Below, piece by piece: positions 10,500-20,200 of a stretch of DNA of 64,000 nucleotides. The stretch is from the NCBI RefSeq assembly GCF_963966145.1, contig NC_091049.1, forward strand, positions 15,252,001 to 15,316,000, in the 5' to 3' direction. This DNA is from Tenebrio molitor. Taxonomy: Eukaryota > Arthropoda > Insecta > Coleoptera > Tenebrionidae. The notes under the pieces are model-generated. The model saw only the letters and a program-made list of their open reading frames with translations, was not told the origin of the DNA and did not search any database. Every line of letters begins with the position of its first letter. The stretch's first letter is position 1. The translations under genes and the position numbers were made by a program.

Positions 10500-11568
10500 C
10501 ATAGACAACACAGTAAACCTATAGAACGCAAACTCCCATAGTTTTTTGTGTCCCGACGCCATCTACTGGCTTGTGGTAGGTGCAAAATAAGACACAGCCA
10601 GCTGGATATCCTGGCTTTTTTATTTATTTTAATTTTCAAAATAATTTATTTATGAAATTAAAAGACTACATTTATTTTGAAGTTTTTATTTTCAATTTTT
10701 TTTGATACATTTCCATTGCATTTTTATAAATGTTGATTTGGTGTTTCTTTTTTTCAATTGCGACAAACAGAGATTTATGGCTTCCTCACCTTCAAAATTT
10801 TGCTCTTTATTTTGACATCGAATTTGGCATGCAACGTTTTCGGTACATTGCAGCCCGTAGTTGTAGCCCGAATTTTGGATTAACATTCTGGCTTTTTATA
10901 ATTTTGATTATGCGCAGCTTTTCTTATTTTCTTTTTGTAACTTTCACAAGAATTTATATCTTCATTACTACATAAAACAGGATTTACATATAGCGTCTTC
11001 AGTAGAAATATCGTAGATCAGTAGATCGGATGAAAATTCTATAAAAAATAGTTTTCAGTTAAAATACCTATAATTATCAATATTTTTTTACTATTACTGG
11101 AATTAAGTCTGGACTGGAAAAGGAGGGAAGTTGTATTGAGTCGAGGGTACGGCCACATTCAGCAATCTATTGTTCGTGCCGAAGTATTTGCTGGTAAAAT
11201 GAAGTCCACACACAGTGTAGCTGTTATACCTACACTTTAATAGACTACAAAGTTGATAACTGCTTGTTACCCGTGTGTTTAATCCATTCCATAAAATGCA
11301 CAGGATATTTAATTGGATTTGAAAATCTATGGCGAGTTCCACATGGTTTAAATACCTTTGCACTCTGCAAATTCTCGTAACAGTAGATTTATTATTTATG
11401 ACTTAATATGTCAAAATATATATTTTTTTTAATTTTGGCATAAGTTTCCGCGATTTTTATTTTTATAAAACGGCAGCGTCCCCTGACGGCTTGTGATGGG
11501 TGCGTTTCCAAAAAAACCGATAAAATGCATAGGAGTTTGCGTTCTATAGGTTTACTGTGTTGTCTATG
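10500..11568 (-). mobile_element. P-type element, copy 1 (THAP on minus strand)
   Basis: The 1,069-bp element starts CATAGACAACACAGTAAACC and ends with the inverted GTTTACTGTGTTGTCTATG. TIRs are about 38 bp and the TSD is 8 bp, as made by P elements. The minus strand carries a THAP-domain remnant (about 11103-11363) with VCGLHFTSKYFGTN, the second half of the C2CH THAP finger found at the N-terminus of P transposases. No catalytic domain is present, so it is non-autonomous. Copy 2 lies 8 bp away in opposite orientation. Confidence 0.85.
11103..11363 (-). pseudogene. THAP-domain remnant in P-type copy 1
   Basis: A minus-strand frame contains NSYTVCGLHFTSKYFGTNN and later PSTQYNFPPFPVQT, matching the Cys-x2-His and C-terminal part of a THAP zinc finger (C-x-LHF-x3-DF, then a Pro-rich end). 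The N-terminal half of the finger is out of frame. The homologous part of copy 2 preserves the first half better, so both descend from one coding exon. Confidence 0.65.
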
Positions 11569-11726
11569 ACAATAACCATAGACAACACAGTAAACCTATA
11601 GAACGCAAACTCCTATGCATTTTCCCTGTTTTTTTGGAAATGCACCCACCACAAGCCGCCAGGGGACGCTGCGGTTTTATAAAAATAAAAATCGCGGAAA
11701 CTTATGCCAAAATTTAAAAAAATTAT

Positions 11727-12035
11727 ATTTTGACATGTCAAGTCATAAGGGTCATAAGTAATAAGTTTACTATTGTGAGACTTTGCACCGTGCAAAGGTA
11801 TTATAAACCATGTAGAACTCGCCATAGATTTCCAAATCCAATTAAATATCCTGGGCGTTTTATGGAATGTATTAAAAAGACTGGTAACAAGCAGTCATCA
11901 TCTTTGGAGCCTATGAAAGTGTTGGTATAACAGCTTAACAGCTACACTGTGTGTGGACTTCATTTTACCAGCAAAGACTTCGGCACGAACGAATGTGGCC
12001 GTACCCTCGATACAACTTCCCTCCTTTTCCAGTCC
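11727..12035 (+). pseudogene. THAP-domain remnant in P-type copy 2
   Basis: The frame reads CTVQRYYKPCRTRHRFPNPI, then YPGRFMECIKKTGNKQ and a stop at about 11928-11930. The remainder, NSYTVCGLHFTSKDFGTN, follows in a shifted frame. Together these give the C2CH order of a THAP finger: Cys, HRFP, the W/F position, then C-x2-H with HF and DF. The THAP finger is the DNA-binding module of P-element transposases and THAP9. No RNase H-like part is present. Confidence 0.7.
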
Positions 12036-12472
12036 AGATTTACTTCCAGTAATTGTAAAAAAATATTGATAATTATATTTTAACTGAAAACTACTTTTTA
12101 TAGAATTTTCATCCGATCTACTGATCTACGACGTTTATACTGAAGACACTATAATTGTGTAACTCCTGTTTTATGTAGTAATGAAGTTGAAGATATAAAT
12201 TCTTATGATGTGAAAGTTTCAAAAAGAAAATAAGAAAAGCTCAGCATATTCAACATTTTAAAAAGGCAAAATGTCGATCCAAAATTCGGACTGTAATGAA
12301 CCGAAAACGTATAAAACTTCATGCACAATTCGATGAAAATAAACAGCAAAATTTTCTGTGAGGATGCAAGAAATACCAAACCAAAATTTATAAAAATACA
12401 ACGGAAATGTATCGAAAAAGATTAAAAATACAAACTTCAAAATAAATGTAGTCTTTTAGTTTCATAAATAAT

Positions 12473-12740
12473 TTTTTGTTCGACACTGTCAGAATTTGAA
12501 AATTTTCTCCTGTGTGAACGGATTTTGATAAATTTGACAACTTGTCAAAACGAAACGTCAAGCTTATTTTAAACATTTTCAGCGATTTGGAGCCTTCAAG
12601 GGGCTCGTCGAACAAAAAAACCTTGTATTCAACTCGTTCTTGTGTAAATTGGGCTTTTTTTGGCACTCGTCTCACTCGAGTTTTAAACTGGCCCACTCAT
12701 GCCAAAAAAATCCCAAATTACACACGAACTCGTTGAATAA
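12473..12740 (+). repeat. Dispersed repeat R, copy 1 (inside P-type copy 2)
   Basis: It begins TTTTTGTTCGACACTGTCAG and ends with a hairpin whose arms contain GTGTAAATTGGG and CCCAAATTACAC, then ACTCGTTGAATA. The block is absent from the matching position of copy 1 and occurs at 14806-14900 (left half) and 19930-20200 (inverted), so it is an inserted mobile repeat. Confidence 0.75.
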
Positions 12741-12897
12741 ACTACTATACTTTAAATTAAAATAAATAAAAAAGCCAGGATATCCAGCTGGCTGTGTCTT
12801 ATTTTGCACCTACCACAAGCCAGTAGATGGCGTCGGGGCACAAAAAACTATGGGAGTTTGCGTTCTATAGGTTTACTGTGTTGTCTATGACAATAAC

Positions 12898-12910
12898 CTA
12901 TGACAATAAC
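12898..12910. other. Possible P-type excision footprint
   Basis: Right after the third ACAATAAC come five bases identical to the TIR end (CTATG) and a further ACAATAAC. This TIR-tip plus duplicated TSD is what P-type excision commonly leaves behind. Confidence 0.45.
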
Positions 12911-13090
12911 TAAAGTCACTAGATATACAAAGTACCGCAATTAGGCATCCATTTTTAGTCCAAATGGAGGCGCCAAATTCAAATTTTCAATTTTAACCAG
13001 CAAACGATCGTTTGCGAATAAATGGTACGTATTAAAATGTTTATTGAGTTTTGTCAATAAAACACGATTTATTATGAAGTGGAATAGTAT

Positions 13091-13214
13091 ATTTCAAACC
13101 AAGGTAAGAAAGTGGTTTCTTGCAGACCGCAGGCAAAGATTATAAACCGAGTCGTAGACGAGGTTTGTAAGTGCCTAAGGTCTGCAAGGACACTTTCTTA
13201 ACAAGGTTTGAATA
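13091..13214. mobile_element. Hairpin MITE
   Basis: The left arm TTCAAACCAAGGTAAGAAAG and TTGCAGACC is mirrored by GGTCTGCAA and CTTTCTTAACAAGGTTTGAA. Arms are about 36 bp around a ~50 bp loop. Non-coding. Confidence 0.65.
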
Positions 13215-13714
13215 CAATTTTTTTCCCTACCGGCACAACTTTGTTGAAAAAAGTCAAAAAAGATGGTTATATTCGTGATTAAAACCAAAATTTTGAGAAT
13301 TGAATAGTAGGCTGTGTTATTTGTTTAATTAACTTGTCATCGCATTTGAAGATTTGAGGTTTGTTCGAAAATTTGATATAAACAGGGTAAAGTAATCTAC
13401 CTACCTAGCTTATCTGTTTATTTTCCAGATTATATGATTGATCTATCAACTTGTTTTATTGAATTGGCTTTCATTTATCAATAACTTATTTCACTTTTGA
13501 CACTTTTGACATTTGTATTTTGGTACAGTTTTACCATAAACATTTCATGATTCACTTTCTTACCTTAGCGAGAAAGTTGAATTTTCTCACCTCAAATGAG
13601 GTATCCACAGCCTACATTTCTAACCGGTAGGGAGAAAAACATTTATTTTCTTGTCATTGCGGATTTCATAGCAACACTTCTGTTATCTTTGCCTGAACTA
13701 CTATGTAAAGGATG
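13215..13714. other. Non-coding, flanked by inverted CCCTACCGG motif
   Basis: TTTTTTCCCTACCGG (about 13220-13234) and CCGGTAGGGAGAAAAA (about 13624-13639) are inverted around ~400 bp of AT-rich sequence, with AAGGTAAGAAAGTG/CACTTTCTTACCTT also shared with the neighbouring hairpin. It is probably another non-autonomous element. Confidence 0.4.
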
Positions 13715-13870
13715 TTTTTTTTTTTTGGCGTCGAAGTAGGCGTTGGAGAGTCAATTGAGATAGCACCACTCGTGTAAAAGCGTAAGATTTAAACAGCTGA
13801 TCCGTGATCCGTAACCTGTATGTGCGTTCACAATCGACAGTTCAACGCCTACCTCGAATTTTTTTTTATT
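13715..13870. mobile_element. Short MITE with poly-T-edged TIRs
   Basis: T-run plus GTCGAAGTAGGCGTTGGA on the left is mirrored by TTCAACGCCTACCTCGAA plus a T-run on the right. The spacing is about 90 bp and there is no coding capacity. Confidence 0.55.
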
Positions 13871-13978
13871 CGATCGCACGTTAGAATCCAAAGTCAATGT
13901 ATGCGATTTTTTTCCCGTTAAAAGCTTAGCCCCAAATGTAAAGATGTCACTTGGAATGTTTCTATGAAAACGTATAAA

Positions 13979-14095
13979 TGTGGGATATAGTTTAAGAAAA
14001 CAAGATTTGTAACAACTTTATAATGATAAATTGTAACGTCTCTGTCATACCAAGTCAAAAAAAAAACTCCCCCCGCTCACTATCCATTTCCTACA
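13979..14095 (-). repeat. Retrotransposon A 3' LTR
   Basis: This 117-bp copy matches the LTR at 18586-18703 with a handful of differences (for example GTAACAAC against GTTGCAAC). TG...CA ends are present. Confidence 0.9.
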
Positions 14096-14251
14096 ACTCG
14101 GCCATCCTGAAATCCGCTCGCCCCGAACGAATCGAGATCTTCTTGACACCAGGGCTTCATCATCTCAGCGCATGATTTGGTTGTTCTCGGACCGTCATGT
14201 GTGCCGATCTTCTTAACATCATAGCATAGCGGTCATTTCCAATTTTCTTGA

Positions 14252-15241
14252 TTACTTCATACCTAAATATTTAGGCAGTATTTTGGCGCTAGTCTTAAAT
14301 TGGGTTCTTTTGATGGCAACTTGATCTCCAGATTTATATTCTCTTGCCATTTGGCGTTTCCTGTTGTAATTCTTGATGTTTTCATCCTGGATCTTCTTAA
14401 TCTGTTGTTTCGCTTCTTTGCGCAGTTCATCTCTTACTTCAATAAACAATTTTGCATATTCTTCTTCGATGACTTCTTGCAGACGAATGTCTTCTGATCT
14501 CAACATTTTCACACCAAACAACAGTTCGAATGGAGACGTGTTAATGCTACGTTGATGAGTACTATTGAGTGCTACTTGTAACGGTCGTACTTGTCGATAC
14601 CATGCTTCTGGTTTTTCAAAAGACAACTTGGTTAATACAGGAATAATAATTCGCTTAATCCGTTCAACCTGTTCGTTTCCCCTTGGTACACCCGTAGTTA
14701 CGTTTATATCGCGCGTTCAAATGAAATCCTGGGCTGGGAAGGCGTTAAAGCGTAGATTAATTGGAGTATGTTGACAGCTAACCTAAAATTTAAAGCCAAA
14801 AAAATCTTTTTTGTTCGACACTGTCAGAATTTGAGAATTTTCTCCTGTGTGAACGGATTTTGATAAATTTGACAACTTGTCAAAACGAAACGTCAAGCTA
14901 ATAAAAATAAGAAAAATAATAAAAATAAGAGGTTTATCTCATTTAGGAACTGGGTGTAAGAAACCTTCTTGCTTCCCAGCCTTCCTCTCTGCTAAAATAC
15001 AGGGAATACAATTTCCAATCACCTTCTTTATTTTGTTTTCTAATTTAGGGATATAGTATTCTCTCGAAATAAGTTCACTCATCTTCTTGCTTGCAAAATG
15101 TCCATTTTCATGAGCATCCTTGATTATCTGTTCTTGCGTACCTGTCGGAATAACCAGCAGATTTTGGCCATTCTCTTCTTTATAGAGCAAATCTTTGTCT
15201 ATCAGGTAACCTTCATACGGTTGATCGTGTAAAATTTTCAT
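14252..15241 (-). pseudogene. Retrotransposon A integrase, core deleted
   Basis: The N-terminal HHCC zinc module is at 14939-15241 (HENGHFASKKMSE, later CIPCILAERK). After a stop and ~140 bp of foreign sequence, coding similarity resumes at about 14730 with GVPRGNEQVERIKR and the C-terminal region to 14252 (ALNSTHQRSINTSPFELLFG, then a basic coiled segment and GDQVAIKR). The D,D part of the catalytic core is absent. In its place lies a left-half copy of dispersed repeat R (14806-14900). The enzyme would normally insert retroviral-type cDNA into the chromosome, but this copy cannot. Confidence 0.8.
14806..14900 (+). repeat. Dispersed repeat R, copy 2 (partial)
   Basis: TTTTTGTTCGACACTGTCAG through AACGAAACGTCAAGCT is nearly identical to the left half of repeat R at 12473, lacking its right-hand hairpin. 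It occupies the deleted integrase core of retrotransposon A. Confidence 0.8.
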
Positions 15242-15406
15242 GATGGCTCTTAATTGGTCGTCTTGTTCTTGAGCTTTTCGTAGTTTTCCAAAAAATTCAT
15301 TTTAAACAATCATACCAATTGGATTTCGGCTTAAGGCATCACAGTGCTTCATCTGCATTCCAGGACGATGAATAATAGAATAATTAAATTCTTCAAGAAG
15401 AAGTGT

Positions 15407-16420
15407 TCATCTGGCTACCCGAGTGGACAAGTCTTTTTTATTTATTTTTACTCTGAACCTCTTGATAGCCTCTATTACAGCTGGCACCTCGAGTTCGTAA
15501 CTATGATATTTTCTTTGAGCATCATTCGTTTTTCTACTCCAAAAGTAAACTGGATGTAGCTCACCCTTTTCGTCAACCATCTTGGCTTGCATCAATATGC
15601 TATTCTGTTGCGCTTTCAAAGTCAAATATCTTCAAAACTGGTTCTTCACTCAGTTTTCGTTTTAATTCCTCAAATGAAGCTTTTTCTTGTAATCCGAATT
15701 TAAATTCTCTTTTTCCTTTCAATATAATAGCGGTCTTGCAATCAATGTATAGTGTTTGATAAATTTTCTAAAATAACCAGTTAAACCCAAAAAACTTTGA
15801 ACAGTCTTTATTGTTGTGGCTCTGGAAAATTTTGAACGGCGGCAATTTTTGTCAATGATGGCCGTACTTTTCCAGCTTCTATATCATGCCCCAAATATTC
15901 TATCCTTTTCTGCAGGAATTTGCATTTTTTCCAGTTGAATTCTAGTCCGAACTCTTCAGCTCTACTGATGACTTTATACAGCTTTACAAAACCTTCTCCT
16001 ACGTTTTTTGATGGAATAATAAGATCATCCATGTAAATGATGACAACTTCATCTCTCATTAAATCTTTGAAAATTTCATTTATGAAACGTTGAAAAATAG
16101 CTGGTGAGTTACACAGCCCAAACGGAGTCTTTAAAAATTCGTACTGACCACTGGGTGTTGCAAAAGCTGTGTATTTAAAGCTTCCTTCGTCAACAGGAAC
16201 ATGAAAAAATCCATTGCACAAGTCTAGAATTGTAAACATCATTGTTGTTGACAATTTATCGTTTTGATCTTCAATTACTGAAAGAGGATAACGATCCTTC
16301 ACGATCTTCTGATTTAATTTTCGATAGGCAACGCATATTCGAGTGCTTCCATTCTTCTTTTTTACTAAAACAATTGGACTTGCAAAATCAGAGCAGCTGG
16401 GTCTAATAATTTTCTTTTCT
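15407..16420 (-). pseudogene. Retrotransposon A RT and RNase H
   Basis: RT motifs on the minus strand (15808-16302 and just upstream): DRYPLSVIEDQNDKL, FTILDLCNGFFHVPVDE, KTPFGLCNSPAIFQRFINE, the catalytic YMDD in VVIIYMDDLIIPS, and FNWKKCKFLQKRIEYLGHDI. A stop at the end of RT separates it from the RNase H part at 15407-15760 (KAQQNSILMQAKMVDEKGE, VYFWSRKTNDAQRKYHSYEL with the Glu of RNase H). RT copies element RNA to DNA and RNase H removes the RNA strand. Frame breaks between the two, and before RT at about 16303-16430, make the polyprotein non-functional. Confidence 0.88.
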
Positions 16421-16498
16421 AATCACTCTCTAATCTGTTCTTCGACTTCTTTCTTCTCAGGAATTGACAAACGGCGAGGTGATTGATAAATTGGTGTC

Positions 16499-17083
16499 TC
16501 ATCTTCTAAAATAATCTTCGTAGATATTTTCGTGTTCTGAGTGTACTTTGGTTTGTAATTTTTTTATCAGTTCACTAACCTGTTGCGGATAAATGTTCTC
16601 ACCAACATCAGGAATTTCTTCTAAGTTAATCAGTAGTATATTTAGCTCATCATTTTCTATTGTTGTATTCTCTTCTGCTGCGATTCTCTCTTGCAAGTTT
16701 GTTTCTTTCATTTCGGTTACATCTTCAGTTACCATCACTCCTTCGGAATTCATGATTAACGTTACTTTATTCAAGATTAGTCTTCCAATTATGAAATTTA
16801 TGGAGACTGCTTCATCTGATACAATGTGAATTTCGGTCACAAGTTTGCAATGATCAATGTTTATTTTTGTGGAAAACTTTCCAAGTGTCTTTACCTTTCC
16901 ATTTCCTAAACCAGTGAGGGTAAGTGGAGTTTTTTCAAAGCGTGGAGCACCTATTTTCAAAAAAGCACTTGCCTTAATTAAATTAACGTCACTTCCAGTA
17001 TCGATTAGAGCTTCACCTGTACCACAAAGTTTTAAATTTTTGAAATTTCTTGAATTTACTCGATCTGTTCCTCTCTGTTGCAT
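16499..17083 (-). pseudogene. Retrotransposon A protease region
   Basis: A 194-codon minus-strand frame contains the aspartic-protease active-site motif EALIDTGSDVNLIKAS, then NFIIGRLILNKVTLI as the C-terminal flap/ILG-type motif, and an acidic linker (ETNLQERIAAEENTTIENDE) leading towards RT. In Ty3/gypsy elements this dimeric protease cuts Gag-Pol in the capsid. The active-site triad DTG is intact. It is separated from gag and RT by frame breaks. Confidence 0.85.
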
Positions 17084-17193
17084 ATTTCATGATTTTCAGG
17101 CGGTTTTTCGTCTTGCAATGAATTTGACAAATGCACTTTTGGCGATGATTTCTTTTCAATTTCGCTTTGTTTCTTCTGTTTATTATCTTCGTT

Positions 17194-18221
17194 GCATTCT
17201 TTTGCACGATGTCCTTAATTATTACATTTAAAACACTTCGTTCCCTTCTCTTTAAACTTGCAGTCTGTTGATCTATGGCCTTTTAAACCACAATTGAAAC
17301 AACGAATTTGCTTGCCTTCTTCTTTTTTGCATTTCATATCTTGCTTCTTCATTACTTCTTCTTTAATCTCGGGTTCCTTTTTAGTTTTAAACATCTTCAT
17401 TGAATTTTCTCTCAACGATTTGAAGTTTCCTTTTAAACTCTTTTAAGTTATTAGCTCCGTAGAGAATAATTTTGTTAGTCGTGTCGTCGGTGATGCCATC
17501 AATAGTATATTGGATAGGTGCATTATCTTCTACATTACCTCTTGAGACCAGTTCTTTCATAATCAAAAAATATTCCTGAACAGTTTCTTTCTTCTGAATT
17601 TTTTTTTGACGATAACATCTGATGTAAATGTGCGCTATTGAGTCGAGTTGAGAATTCAGGCAACACAGCTTCTCGCAGTTGACTCCAAGTAGAGATACCA
17701 CATTCACTCTGTATATAAAGTTTAGCAAGACCTTTCAAAGATTTCTTGGCGAAAATTAATTTCTGTAATCGACTCCATCTTAACAAAACGGAAGTATCTT
17801 CAAAGTCTTGAATTCATTTTTCGACAGGATACTCGTCATTACCACTAAAAGGGCGAATTGAATCTTCCACATCTCTAAAACTTAACGGAAAACATGAATT
17901 GCCTTTTGCATAATCGTTATCTTCTTCATCATCGTTGGGTCTGCTTCTTTTGAGGTTATTTACCCTTCTTAATCTTCTTTGATTTCTCTCTTCATCTTGG
18001 TCGTCTTGGGTATTATCTTCTTTTTTCTTAGAGGTTGTGACTCTTCTTTCTTTGTTACTATTCTTCTTCTTTGAAGCTGTTACCACGTCATATTGCTCTG
18101 CATCGTCTTTATCGTCTTCATCATCATCTTTATCCTCTTCATCGTCTTTATCATCTTCGTCATCTTTATCATCTTCGTCGTCTTCATTTACTTCATTTTT
18201 CTCCAACATGCTAAGGTTCAT
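17194..18221 (-). pseudogene. Retrotransposon A gag with acidic N-terminus and two zinc knuckles
   Basis: The N-terminal part (17814-18221) is strongly acidic, with repeated DDEDDKDD units, then Lys/Arg-rich, ending at a stop near 17814. Capsid-like sequence continues at 17387-17786 in two overlapping frames (KLYIQSECGISTWSQLREAV, then KETVQEYFLIMKELVSRGNV), showing a frameshift near 17600. Two CCHC knuckles follow: CFNCGLKGHRSTDC (17260-17301) and CFKCNN-stop-GHRAKEC (17194-17235), the second with a nonsense codon. Gag normally forms the particle and binds RNA through the knuckles. Confidence 0.82.
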
Positions 18222-18585
18222 TAAGTGGCAGCAATTTTTTTTTGATAGCTCGTCTAGTATTCTAGTTTGGTCTCAAATTCTTTAGAATTTTCGTCGAAAT
18301 CGAATCCTTTGAATCCGCGCAGCCTTTATCTGTTTTTTCGATCACCTTCTGATTCGAAAATAAACATATGAAGGGCTTCAATCGACTTCACATGAGCATT
18401 TTTGATATTGTCTCTGATAAAATCAATTTCACCCAATGATGTCATTTTTTTTTTTAATTTCTTCATAACTGTCACTTGTTTTTCACTTTTTCGTAAAATA
18501 ATTAGAATTCCCTTAATTTATCACCATTCTTCTTTCTACAATTCTCTGTTTATCTTGTTTCTATCCCGATTGAGCCCCCAAAATT

Positions 18586-18703
18586 TGTGGGATATAGTTT
18601 AAGAAAACAAGATTTGTTGCAACTTTATAATGATAAATTATAACGTCTCTGTCATACCACGTCAAAAGAAAAAAAATCCCCCGCTCACTATCCATTTCCT
18701 ACA
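18586..18703 (-). repeat. Retrotransposon A 5' LTR
   Basis: This copy matches 13979-14095. The candidate primer-binding site (TGGGGGCTCAATCGGG on the minus strand) lies just to its left in plus coordinates, at about 18566-18581. Confidence 0.88.
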
Positions 18704-19740
18704 TAAACATGATTAAAGACATCCGCAATAACTTTCTTTATAAAAATTTAATATGGAATAACGATGAAGGGACTTGCACTGCAAAATGCAAACACGTTGA
18801 AAATGACTATATGATAGATGGATGGATCGGCGAGTTTTCTGCGATGCCAAAATTAACAGACCAACATGTTATACCAGCGAAAATAAATAAAATGAAGGTC
18901 GCTTTTTGTACGCATTATTCAGTCATACAGTTGCAGCCGCGATGCGCTTAATGGCAAAGAAACGTAAGTAACTATGATTTTATGTCATGCTTTTAAATAC
19001 AAAATCTTCTGTAATTGTAGATGACCAAACTCCAGATGGCAATTTTAACCTAAATGAAAGTACTCCAGAAACTGCAAAAATTATAATGTTTTTTGATAAA
19101 CTGTTTGACAGTCTTAATGGAGGAACATTAAGACCACACATTGGTAAACCTTTAACAGGAGGAGTAACTCAAAGTTCACCACATCTAAATTTTTGGAAAG
19201 AATCTATTGGAAATTTAAAAGCCATGTCATTTGAGGGAAGCAAACCTCCTTCTCTAAAAAATTTCATTGTAACACTTGAAGGTTTTATCAGCATACACGA
19301 AAAATTGCAAGGTAATGGTTTTAAATTTTTTTACCACGTGCGTTTAATCAGGATTCACTTGAAAATTACTTTGGAAAAATTAGGAAACAACGAGGACGAA
19401 ATGTAAATTCCACATGTCAGCAATTTACAGAGTCATATAAAACGCTTCTCGTTCAAGAAATTGTAGCTTCTCCCAGAGGCGGAAACTGTGAGAGAACTAA
19501 TCTAACAAATATTTGTTCTTTAAAATCTTTATTGGATCAACCTCTTCCAAAAAATCAAAATTCCAATAACAATCAAACAGAAATTATTAATTTCAATGTA
19601 GTTAAACAAGTGTCTTCCTTATCTGGATGGGTAGCCAAAAAAATTAAACATCTGCGTTCCGATTGCAAATCCCAATTTTTTTTTTCGAAATCATTCAAAT
19701 TATAGCGACGTATTTAGACGCTCTCACATACGAAAAAGAA
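18704..19740 (+). pseudogene. P-element transposase remnant (THAP9-like, C-terminal half)
   Basis: The first segment reads IKDIRNNFLYKNLIW, then MPKLTDQHVIPAKINKMKV and, in a shifted frame, LFSHTVAAAMRLMAKK. The exon ends at a consensus donor (GTAAGT, 18964), and the acceptor before 19021 rejoins in phase 1 to QTPDGNFNLNESTPETAK, FFDKLFDSLNGG and FWKESIGNLKAMSF. After one more frameshift near 19350 come NQDSLENYFGKIRKQRGRN, STCQQFTESYKTLL and SLSGWVAKKIK. These are landmark motifs of P-element/THAP9 transposases (H-IK-IRNN, SH-VA-A, LNQD-LEN-FG-IR, YVAGYVAKK). The 5' part, with the THAP finger, is missing. Retrotransposon A inserted immediately upstream. Confidence 0.82.
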
Positions 19741-19929
19741 TTTGGAGGGAAAATACCATACCGATTAAAGTATTGCAGCTTGGTGTTTATAAATTGTATA
19801 CATAAAACTTATAAAATAACCAAAATTTATTAAACCATATGAACGGAACAAGGGGAAATAGACAATTTATTATACGTTTTTTAAAAACTCGAGTAAGTTT
19901 TCCCTTTTTTTGCATCTATAATAGTAGTT
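19741..19929. other. Short non-coding segment
   Basis: AT-rich sequence between the P remnant and repeat R, with no recognised feature. Confidence 0.5.
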
Positions 19930-20200
19930 TATTTGACGAGTTTGTGTGTAAATTGGGCCTTTTTTTGGCACTCGTTTCACTCGCGTTTTAAAATGGCCCA
20001 CACGTGCCAAAAAAGGCCCAATTTACACACGAACGAGTTGAATACAACATTTTTTTGTTCGACCAACCCCTTAAAGGCTCCAAATCGCTTAAAACCTTTA
20101 AAATTAGCTTGACGTTTCGTTTTGACAAATTGTGACATTTATCAAAATCCGTTCACATGGGAGAAAATTCTCAAATTCTGACAGTGTTGAACAAAAAAGA
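19930..20200 (-). repeat. Dispersed repeat R, copy 3 (inverted)
   Basis: In inverted orientation relative to copy 1: the hairpin (TGTAAATTGGGCCTTTTTTT ... AAAAAAGGCCCAATTTACA) comes first and the GACAGTGTTGAACAAAAA end last. It is full length and the best-preserved copy for defining the family. Confidence 0.8.

Larger units (their letters stand above)
11577..12889 (+). mobile_element. P-type element, copy 2 (THAP on plus strand)
   Basis: It has the same TIRs as copy 1 (CATAGACAACACAGTAAACC at the start, ending TTGTCTATG at 12889) and is flanked by ACAATAAC on both sides. It is an inverted copy of the 1.07-kb unit, 244 bp longer mainly because repeat family R is inserted at about 12473-12740. 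Outside that, corresponding segments of the two copies align throughout with modest divergence, so the two copies are old relative to each other. Confidence 0.85.
13979..18703 (-). mobile_element. Ty3/gypsy LTR retrotransposon A (complete, decayed)
   Basis: Two 117-118 bp LTRs (13979-14095 and 18586-18703) begin TGTGGGATATAG and end TTTCCTACA in plus-strand reading. A 4-bp TSD TAAA (13975-13978 and 18704-18707) flanks the whole. On the minus strand the order is gag, CCHC, protease, RT, RNase H, integrase, the Ty3/gypsy order. A candidate primer-binding site beginning TGGGGGCTCAA lies 4 bp inside the 5' LTR (right end). Stops, frameshifts and loss of the integrase core mean it cannot be autonomous. 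It interrupts a P-transposase remnant. Confidence 0.9.

Noticed and set aside
18037..18285. Ser-rich plus-strand frame
   Set aside because: Antisense of the acidic Asp/Glu repeats in gag of element A.
19312..19353. A 40-bp intron in the P-transposase remnant
   Set aside because: A one-base deletion explains the break better, since the motif NQDSLENYFG follows directly in the next frame.
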